Origin: Bacteroidia bacterium
GTDB lineage: Bacteria; Bacteroidota; Bacteroidia; NS11-12g; UBA9320
NCBI GenBank assembly: GCA_029253325.1
Contig: JAQWZS010000065.1
Span: forward strand, 1 to 5,092
Length of the DNA: 5,092 bases
Reading direction: 5' to 3'
How positions within the stretch are numbered: the first letter of the stretch is position 1; each line of letters opens with the position of its first letter. A program made the position numbers and the translations under genes. Positions 1-5,092 of the stretch are shown piece after piece. The notes beneath the pieces are model-generated. The model was not told the DNA's origin and searched no databases. It worked only from the letters and a program-made list of their open reading frames with translations.

Positions 1-363
1 GGTTTAGGGATTTATGATACAATGCAATATATAGCACCAGATGTAGCAACCATTTGTACAGGTATGGCAGCCAGTATGGGTGCTGTACTCATGTGTGCTG
101 GAGCTAAGGGTAAAAGGACTGCTCTTAAACATAGTCGTGTAATGATACACCAACCACTTGGAGGAGCACAAGGTCAGGCTACAGATATGGAAATTACGGT
201 TAAAGAGATAATCAAACTAAAGAAAGAATTATACGATATCATAGCTCAGCATTCAGGGCAAAAGTTTAATAAGGTTGAAAAAGACAGTGAGCGTGATTTT
301 TGGATGACGGCAGAGGAGGCTAAGGATTATGGAATGATAGATGAGGTACTCATCAGAAAATAA
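1..363 (+). CDS. clpP: ATP-dependent Clp protease proteolytic subunit ClpP (3' part; 5' end outside window)
   Basis: ClpP is the cytoplasmic serine peptidase of the Clp machine. Two stacked heptameric rings degrade polypeptides fed in by an AAA+ unfoldase such as ClpX. The frame is open from base 1, giving 120 codons before the TAA. The in-frame ATG at 22 is internal (it follows GLGIYDT), not the true start. The full catalytic triad is visible: nucleophile Ser in GMAASMGA (codon 73-75), His in MIHQPLGG (codon 148-150) and Asp in SERDFWM (codon 295-297). The conserved HSRVMIHQP and GQATDMEI segments are also present. From the Ser to the C-terminus there are 96 residues, about the same as in E. 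coli ClpP, so the C-terminal part is intact. Roughly 70 residues of the mature protein plus any propeptide are missing upstream. clpX follows after 9 nt, the usual operon order. Identification is very secure. Confidence 0.97.
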   Translation, partial: GLGIYDTMQYIAPDVATICTGMAASMGAVLMCAGAKGKRTALKHSRVMIHQPLGGAQGQATDMEITVKEIIKLKKELYDIIAQHSGQKFNKVEKDSERDFWMTAEEAKDYGMIDEVLIRK

Positions 364-372
364 TTAATTGTA

Positions 373-1584
373 ATGCAACTAACATGTTCTTTTTGTGGTA
401 GAAGTAAAGGTGAGGTAGGGCTTCTTATCTCAGGAATAGATGCTCATATTTGCGAAGATTGTATTCAACAAGGTAATGAGATTATACTAAGTGAGTCCGG
501 AGCAAAACCAATCAAGCAAAAGGAGGTTCTGTTTGATTTAAAAAAGCCAAAATCAATCAAAGCACTTTTGGATGAATATGTCATAGGTCAAGATAAAGCT
601 AAGAAAACACTTAGCGTTGCAGTATACAATCACTATAAGAGGTTATCTTTTGAATCAGAAAAATACGATGTAGAATTAGAAAAATCGAATGTGCTTCTAA
701 TTGGAGAAACAGGTACAGGTAAGACCCTTTTAGCTAGAACACTTGCAAGATGTTTAGATGTTCCATTTTGTATAGCTGATGCTACCGTTTTAACAGAGGC
801 TGGATATGTAGGTGAAGATGTAGAAAGTATAATTTCTCGTTTGTATCAAGCTGCTGATTATAACAAAGAAGCTACTGAACGGGGTATTATATATATTGAC
901 GAAATTGATAAGATTGCAAGAAAGTCAGACAATCCGAGTATAACCCGAGATGTTAGTGGTGAGGGTGTTCAGCAAGGATTGCTTAAAATTCTTGAGGGAA
1001 CTGTTGCAAATGTTGCCCCACAGGGAGGCAGGAAACACCCTGACCAAAAGATGATTAAAATTGACACTAGAAATATTTTGTTCATTTGTGGTGGTGCTTT
1101 TGATGGCATTGAGAAAATTATCAGCAGACGACTTCAAGCAGGTGCATTGGGTTTTAAATCAGACCCCAAAGAAGAAATTAACACGGAACAATTCCTAGAT
1201 TATATCATGCAAGCAGATGTCAAACAATTTGGTCTTATTCCTGAAATAATTGGAAGGATTCCTATTTTGACAGCATTAAAACCGTTAGATGCTGAAACAT
1301 TGAAATCAATTTTACTGAAACCTAAGAATGCTTTAATTAGACAGTATGAAGCTCTTTTTCAGATGGAAGGTATTGAATTGGTGATGTCAGATGCAGTTAT
1401 TGACTATATCGTTGAAAAGGCTTTGGAGTTTAAACTTGGAGCTAGAGGTTTACGATCTATATGTGAAGAGATTTTGAGTGATTACATGTATGATTCACCT
1501 TCCGAAAAATCTGTCAAAAAGATTATTATTGAAATCAAAGACGCAAAAAAGATCATTGATAAATTAAGGCTTAAAGCTGCTTAG
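373..1584 (+). CDS. clpX: ATP-dependent Clp protease ATP-binding subunit ClpX
   Basis: ClpX is a hexameric AAA+ unfoldase in the cytoplasm that recognises tagged or native substrates, unfolds them and threads them into ClpP. The 403-residue length is normal for the family. In order, I see the N-terminal C4 zinc-binding domain (Cys5, Cys8, Cys27, Cys30); Walker A GETGTGKT (111-118); the GYVG pore-1 loop (144-147); Walker B IIYIDEID (172-179, with Asp176 and Glu177); the RKH pore loop (220-222); and a ClpP-docking tripeptide LGF (259-261), matching IGF of E. coli. The arginine-finger motif EIIGR (Arg295) and the sensor-2 motif GARGLR (Arg358) are also present. All ATPase and ClpP-binding elements are therefore intact. 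The ATG at 373 is chosen because the zinc finger begins at residue 5 and only three sense codons separate this ATG from the clpP stop. No Shine-Dalgarno motif is seen, so translation may be coupled to clpP. It ends with TAG. Confidence 0.98.
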   Translation: MQLTCSFCGRSKGEVGLLISGIDAHICEDCIQQGNEIILSESGAKPIKQKEVLFDLKKPKSIKALLDEYVIGQDKAKKTLSVAVYNHYKRLSFESEKYDVELEKSNVLLIGETGTGKTLLARTLARCLDVPFCIADATVLTEAGYVGEDVESIISRLYQAADYNKEATERGIIYIDEIDKIARKSDNPSITRDVSGEGVQQGLLKILEGTVANVAPQGGRKHPDQKMIKIDTRNILFICGGAFDGIEKIISRRLQAGALGFKSDPKEEINTEQFLDYIMQADVKQFGLIPEIIGRIPILTALKPLDAETLKSILLKPKNALIRQYEALFQMEGIELVMSDAVIDYIVEKALEFKLGARGLRSICEEILSDYMYDSPSEKSVKKIIIEIKDAKKIIDKLRLKAA

Positions 1585-1643
1585 GTGTATAACTAAGTTC
1601 TTGTTGTCCTGTTTTTTTTGCTTGTTTTGAAAGAACAATTGTT

Positions 1644-3002
1644 GTGCGAGTATTCAAAAAAAACGATCCTAAAGTAATAAAAGCGTGGACTTTTTATGAT
1701 TGGGCTAATTCAGTTTACAATCTAATTATATCTACGGCTATTTTCCCCATATTTTATCAGACAGTAACCAAAAATCATGCCTCTCAGAATGGTTTGGTTC
1801 GTGAAATTAATGGAGAAAGTGTGGATATGGTCAAGTTCTTTGGCAGAGAATTTATCAATACAGAATTATACTCATATGTTTATTCTTTATCCTTTCTCCT
1901 TGTTGTTATTATGGTCCCAATTTTATCTGGAATTGCCGATTATTCAGGAACCAAAAAGCGGTTTATGCAGTTTTTCTGTTATTTAGGAGCTGCTGGATGC
2001 ATCTCCCTTTATTTTTTTGATGTTAACCATTTGGAAATGAGTATGCTGCCATTATTTTTTGCGAGTATTGGTTTTTGGGGTAGTCTTGTTTTTTATAATT
2101 CTTTTTTACTTGAGATTGCAGATAAAGATCAACACGATCAAATTAGTGCAAGAGGATTTGCTTTAGGCTACATTGGAAGTGTTTTATTATTAATTACCAT
2201 ATTGCTTTTAACTCAAGTCCTGCAAGTAATGCCAGTCCGTTATGCCTTTGCTCTAGTGGGTGTTTGGTGGATAGGTTTTGCTCAGTACACCTATTATTAT
2301 TTACCCAACTCTAGCCATTATGAAAAAAGAGATAAACAGCGTAACATTATTTGGTATGGATACAAGGAATTATTAAAAGTATGGAGTCAGTTAAAGAATC
2401 ACAAAAAAGTGAAATGGTTTTTAGCAAGCTACTTTACATACAACATGGGTGTTCAAACGGTCATGCTTCTTGCTGTTTTGTTTGCAAGCAAAGAGATCGA
2501 TTGGATTGATGATGGTGAGTGGTGGCAGTCAGATAAGATTGGTTTAATTGTCAGTATAATCTTAATTCAATTAATTGCTGTCTCTGGGGCATATGCTTTA
2601 TCTAGCTTATCAAAAAGAATAGGAAACCTGAGGACTTTAATGATATCTACATTCATTTGGATAATTTGTACTGTAATCGCTTATTTCATTAACCTACCCC
2701 TTGAATTTTATTTCTTGGCAGTAATTGTTGGTTTCGTTATGGGTGGAACACAATCTTTAAGTCGTTCAACGTACAGTAAAATGCTACCACAAACAAATGA
2801 TCCAGCATCGTTCTTTAGTTTTTATGATGTGATGGAAAAAGTAGGTCTGATTATAGGACCATTTATGTTTGGTTTACTCGAGGGTATTTTTGGTAATATG
2901 CGAATGTCTGTTTTGATGATGATGGTATTCTTTATTTTAGGATTTATTTTGCTTAGTATCACACTTAAAATTGAAAATAAGTCATTGGCTAGCAACACCT
3001 AA
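1644..3002 (+). CDS. MFS permease, UMF1 / Atg22-like family, substrate unknown
   Basis: A predicted inner-membrane transporter of 452 residues. About 12 hydrophobic segments can be picked out, near 24-40, 77-98, 107-125, 133-156, 172-196, 200-220, 257-281, 298-320, 328-348, 353-370, 396-416 and 420-441. A charged central loop (about 221-256) separates two six-helix halves, as in the major facilitator superfamily. The N-terminal AWTFYDWANSVY (14-25) is typical of the UMF1/Atg22-like branch, as are GIADYSGTKKR (96-106), RGFALGYIGS (170-179), GGTQSLSRSTYSKMLP (367-382) and FYDVMEKVGLIIGP (393-406). An unusually long polar segment (about 41-74) lies between helices 1 and 2. The start is GTG: no ATG or TTG occurs in frame upstream before a stop at 1590, and the next in-frame Met is residue 62, past helix 1. 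Bacterial members mostly lack a known substrate, so none is assigned. The flippase gene starts 2 nt downstream, suggesting co-transcription. The family call is secure; the role is not. Confidence 0.88.
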   Translation: MRVFKKNDPKVIKAWTFYDWANSVYNLIISTAIFPIFYQTVTKNHASQNGLVREINGESVDMVKFFGREFINTELYSYVYSLSFLLVVIMVPILSGIADYSGTKKRFMQFFCYLGAAGCISLYFFDVNHLEMSMLPLFFASIGFWGSLVFYNSFLLEIADKDQHDQISARGFALGYIGSVLLLITILLLTQVLQVMPVRYAFALVGVWWIGFAQYTYYYLPNSSHYEKRDKQRNIIWYGYKELLKVWSQLKNHKKVKWFLASYFTYNMGVQTVMLLAVLFASKEIDWIDDGEWWQSDKIGLIVSIILIQLIAVSGAYALSSLSKRIGNLRTLMISTFIWIICTVIAYFINLPLEFYFLAVIVGFVMGGTQSLSRSTYSKMLPQTNDPASFFSFYDVMEKVGLIIGPFMFGLLEGIFGNMRMSVLMMMVFFILGFILLSITLKIENKSLASNT

Positions 3003-3004
3003 AT

Positions 3005-4426
3005 ATGTTGAAAAAGTATTTGTCTGATATTGCATTCATGCAAGTACTTAACTTACTTGTAAAACCGATATGGATTTTGGTAATAGATAGAGCAGTTCAA
3101 AATGCATTAACACAGGAAATCTACGGTAACTATTTTGCTTTATTCAATTTTAGCTTAATGTTTTTTATCATACTAGATCTTGGGTTAAATGGTTACAATA
3201 CCACCGAGATTTCGAGAGACACTAATAAACTAGTCTCTTTTGCTGGTAATATAATTGGGCTGAAGCTTGTATTAATGGTCGTGTATTTACTGGCAGCTTT
3301 TGGTGTTGGAAGTTTGTTGGGGTACAGTCAAATGGAATTTAAATTATTATTCATTCTTTGTTTACTTCAAATGATCACATCATTTAATCAATATTTAAGG
3401 TCGATTGTATCTAGTCTTCAAAAATTTAAATGGGATGGAGTTTTTATGGTATTGGATAGAGTTATCATTATTATAATATGTAGTTTATTAATTTGGGGTG
3501 GGTTTACAGATTGGGACTTAACTATCAATCGATTTGTCTATGCACAACTAACTGGGGTAGGGTTTGTGACTATTTTACTCATCCTTTTTTTGAGAAAGAA
3601 ATTGACTAATATTAGAATATCATTTAGGTTTCAAAAGATTTTTCCAATTCTCAAGCAGTCCTGGCCATTTGCATTATTAATCATGTTAATGGGATTATAT
3701 AACTACATGGATAGTGTAATGCTCAAATTTTTAGTTGGTGATGAGGAAGCAGGTGTATATGCCTTGGGATATCGACTGTTCTATGCTTTATTAATGTTTG
3801 CTCAGATTTTTAGTGGAGTTTTATTGCCTTTTTTTAGTAAAAATATTAATGATGTTCATGTGATAAGACAAGTAAGTACCTATACATCAAAGTTGCTATT
3901 ATTGATAGGGTTTTCGGCTGTTTTTTTAAGTTATTCTTATGGAATAGATATCATGCAATTACTATATCCTGAAAAAGCTTCAGAGGCAAGTTCCAATGCT
4001 TTTATAATATTGATGTTTGGCTTTATTGGGTCAGTATTAGTGCTTGTATATGGAACATTATTGACAGCAGCATTGGAGTTGAAATATCTAAATTTAGCTG
4101 CATTTGGAACACTTATCGTAAACCTCATACTAAATGTTAAGCTGATACCACTACATGGAGCTAGTGGAGCTGCAATAGCAACGCTAATGAGTCAGTTGAT
4201 ATTTGGAGGTGTTTGCTTTGTAATCAGTCTTTATAAGTTCGGATTTATGGTTTCATGGGTTAGTTTATTTCAGCAATTAGCTGGAGTTTTGTTGTTGTTA
4301 ATTACTATAACATATATGAAACAATATTTTATTAACCCCCTCGTTCATTTAATGATAATTTCAGTGGTAGTATTGCTGGTAGCATATTTATTCAAATTAT
4401 TTAGTGTAAAGCATTTAAATAGCTAA
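3005..4426 (+). CDS. Oligosaccharide flippase family protein (Wzx/PST-like, MATE/MVF superfamily)
   Basis: A predicted polytopic inner-membrane protein of 473 residues with about 14 hydrophobic helices in a two-bundle arrangement and short loops. Family-like features are an N-terminal helix bundle with IYGNYFALFNFSLMF (39-53) and an LDLGLNGYNTTEISRD segment (57-72). Next comes VGDEEAGVYALGYRL (244-258), the usual start of the second half. The most typical part is the C-terminal VNLILNVKLIPLHGASGAAIAT (372-393), where Wzx, PST and MurJ-like proteins carry an N-LILN-x-x-LIP-x-xG-x-x-GAAIAT pattern. Relatives move undecaprenyl-linked glycan units across the cytoplasmic membrane for O-antigen, capsule or exopolysaccharide assembly; that role here is inferred from family and context. 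The ATG lies 2 nt after the upstream permease stop, so the two are probably translated from one message. A Wzz-like gene follows, which supports a polysaccharide role. MurJ is a less likely alternative, since the overall pattern and neighbours fit PST better. The glycan substrate cannot be deduced. Confidence 0.85.
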   Translation: MLKKYLSDIAFMQVLNLLVKPIWILVIDRAVQNALTQEIYGNYFALFNFSLMFFIILDLGLNGYNTTEISRDTNKLVSFAGNIIGLKLVLMVVYLLAAFGVGSLLGYSQMEFKLLFILCLLQMITSFNQYLRSIVSSLQKFKWDGVFMVLDRVIIIIICSLLIWGGFTDWDLTINRFVYAQLTGVGFVTILLILFLRKKLTNIRISFRFQKIFPILKQSWPFALLIMLMGLYNYMDSVMLKFLVGDEEAGVYALGYRLFYALLMFAQIFSGVLLPFFSKNINDVHVIRQVSTYTSKLLLLIGFSAVFLSYSYGIDIMQLLYPEKASEASSNAFIILMFGFIGSVLVLVYGTLLTAALELKYLNLAAFGTLIVNLILNVKLIPLHGASGAAIATLMSQLIFGGVCFVISLYKFGFMVSWVSLFQQLAGVLLLLITITYMKQYFINPLVHLMIISVVVLLVAYLFKLFSVKHLNS

Positions 4427-4461
4427 ACCTCTGATTATTAAAAGTTATTCATCAAAAAACA

Positions 4462-4469
4462 TACTTTTG
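4462..4469 (+). promoter_or_regulatory. Putative Bacteroidota-type promoter -7 box for the Wzz-like gene
   Basis: TACTTTTG matches the Bacteroidota -7 consensus TAnnTTTG exactly and lies in the 61-nt gap between the flippase stop and the Wzz-like start. It is followed by GCCACGC and then an A-rich leader (AAAAAAAACTAA) up to the ATG at 4488. That spacing would put the transcription start roughly 10-15 nt before the ATG. No perfect -33 TTTG or TTG is present at the expected distance; only TTATTA-like sequence around 4435-4440 could stand in. The call rests mainly on the -7 match, its position in a non-coding gap and its orientation. Confidence 0.5.
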
Positions 4470-4487
4470 CCACGCAAAAAAAACTAA

Positions 4488-5092
4488 ATGAAACAAAGCA
4501 AAGAGTTCGAATTCAATTTTGTAGATATTGTGTCCATAATATGGTTAAAAAGAAGACCATTATTATTAATTGGTATTGTATCTGTATTGTTATCTTCCAT
4601 TTTTTCAGGTCCATTTTTTATCAAGCCAAAATACAAATCTGAAGTAGTTTTTTATCCTACAACAATTAACTCGATTGGTAATGCAATGTTTACTGATTTG
4701 ACACAAAGGCAAGCTGATCCGCTTGCATTTGGAGAAGAAGAGGAAGCGGAAAATGCATTGCAGTTATTGAATTCCTCAGCATTGCAAGGTAGAATAGTAA
4801 GAAATTTTGATCTTATGAATCATTACCGAATTGATGGTCAAAGTCCTCTTACAGATTTAGCCAAGGAAATGGCAAAAAACATTCAGTTTAAAAGAACTAG
4901 GCATTTAGCTGTTAGTATTACCGTCTTAGATGAAGATCCAATTAAGTCTGCTGAAATAGCAAATGGTATTGCAGCTTTATATGATTCGGTAAAAACAGAA
5001 ATTCAAAAGCAAGTTTCTTTGGAAGCTCTTGAAATTGTAAATGACGAATTTAAAAACAAAGAAGCTGAAGTTTGGGATTTAAGAACACGACT
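4488..5092 (+). CDS. Wzz / chain length determinant-type polysaccharide co-polymerase (5' part; truncated by window end)
   Basis: An open frame runs from the ATG at 4488 to the window edge, giving 201 codons with no stop; the 3' end lies outside. The predicted protein starts with a short cytoplasmic stretch (1-23), including FNFVDIVSIIWLKRRP. A single membrane helix follows (about 24-45), and then a region predicted to lie outside the inner membrane. Just after the helix is P-K-Y-K-S-E-V-V-F-Y-P (47-57), the proline- and tyrosine-containing motif typical of Wzz N-terminal domains. An acidic patch FGEEEEAENA (81-90) precedes the ALQLLNSSALQGRIVRNFDL helix-like segment. A strand-like AVSITVLDEDPIKSAEIAN (141-159) leads into a charged, coiled-coil-like helix (about 160-201), as in the long helices of Wzz and GumC proteins. 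Such proteins set O-antigen or exopolysaccharide chain length or assist export. No kinase or export domain can be judged because the C-terminus is missing. A putative -7 box at 4462-4469 may drive it separately from the flippase gene. Confidence 0.85.
   Translation, partial: MKQSKEFEFNFVDIVSIIWLKRRPLLLIGIVSVLLSSIFSGPFFIKPKYKSEVVFYPTTINSIGNAMFTDLTQRQADPLAFGEEEEAENALQLLNSSALQGRIVRNFDLMNHYRIDGQSPLTDLAKEMAKNIQFKRTRHLAVSITVLDEDPIKSAEIANGIAALYDSVKTEIQKQVSLEALEIVNDEFKNKEAEVWDLRTR

Noticed and set aside
22..363. Treating the ATG at 22 as the start of a short ClpP
   Set aside because: The frame stays open to base 1, with residues GLGIYDT that fit the ClpP fold, so the gene simply begins outside the window.
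709..732. Glu in the ClpX Walker A motif (GETGTGKT), where E. coli has Pro
   Set aside because: The position is variable among P-loop ATPases and the catalytic GxxGxGKT residues are all kept, so it does not indicate loss of function.
925..1137. 70-codon open frame on the - strand inside clpX
   Set aside because: It lies wholly opposite a highly conserved part of clpX (Walker B to the ClpP-binding loop), has no recognisable domain, and is explained as a shadow of the coding strand.
1580..1620. Possible terminator after clpX: CTTAG/CTAAG inverted repeat (1580-1584 / 1593-1597) and a T8 run (1612-1619)
   Set aside because: The stem is only 5 bp, AT-rich and overlaps the stop codon, and the T run begins about 14 nt beyond the stem. 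This does not form a convincing intrinsic terminator.
1597..1636. Inverted repeat GTTCTT / AAGAAC in front of the permease start
   Set aside because: Six AT-rich base pairs around a 28-nt loop are expected by chance in such sequence. No TAnnTTTG promoter box was found in this gap either.
1777..1986. 69-codon + strand open frame overlapping the permease in another frame
   Set aside because: It sits inside the permease gene in a shifted frame and its protein shows no family motif. The permease frame is clearly the real one.
3937..4128. 63-codon - strand open frame inside the flippase gene
   Set aside because: It is antisense to the flippase coding region with no supporting motif or leader; a chance open frame.

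Overview
This AT-rich window of about 5.1 kb is densely coded, and every gene lies on the + strand. It looks chromosomal and most likely comes from a Bacteroidota bacterium. Three things point there: the ORFs lack Shine-Dalgarno motifs and have A/T-rich leaders; a perfect TAnnTTTG -7 promoter element stands in front of the last gene; and the ClpX, UMF1-type permease and Wzz-like proteins resemble those of Bacteroidota. A Cytophagales-like lineage is plausible, but I cannot establish it from the sequence alone.

Layout. Positions 1-363 hold the 3' part of clpP, with the complete Ser-His-Asp triad. Positions 373-1584 hold a complete clpX, 9 nt downstream and in the same reading frame. Together they form the standard clpP-clpX protease operon. 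After a 59-nt gap comes a GTG-started 12-TM permease of the UMF1/Atg22-like branch of the major facilitator superfamily (1644-3002). Two nt later comes a polytopic flippase of the Wzx/PST (MATE/MVF-like) type (3005-4426). A 61-nt gap with a putative promoter follows, and then a Wzz/chain-length-determinant-type polysaccharide co-polymerase (4488 to the window edge, truncated).

How the genes fit together. The left half is proteolytic housekeeping: ClpX unfolds substrates and ClpP degrades them. The right half looks like the start of a cell-surface polysaccharide locus. The flippase would move lipid-linked glycan across the inner membrane, and the Wzz-like protein would set polymer length or take part in export. 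The permease sits between the two halves, and its 2-nt spacing to the flippase suggests they share a transcript. Its substrate cannot be read from the sequence.

I see no RNA genes, mobile elements, CRISPR arrays or notable repeats, and no stretch over 300 bases without a gene. I found no convincing new biological system here. The most interesting points are the junction between clpPX and the surface-polysaccharide genes, the uncharacterised permease coupled to a flippase, and the promoter before the Wzz-like gene.
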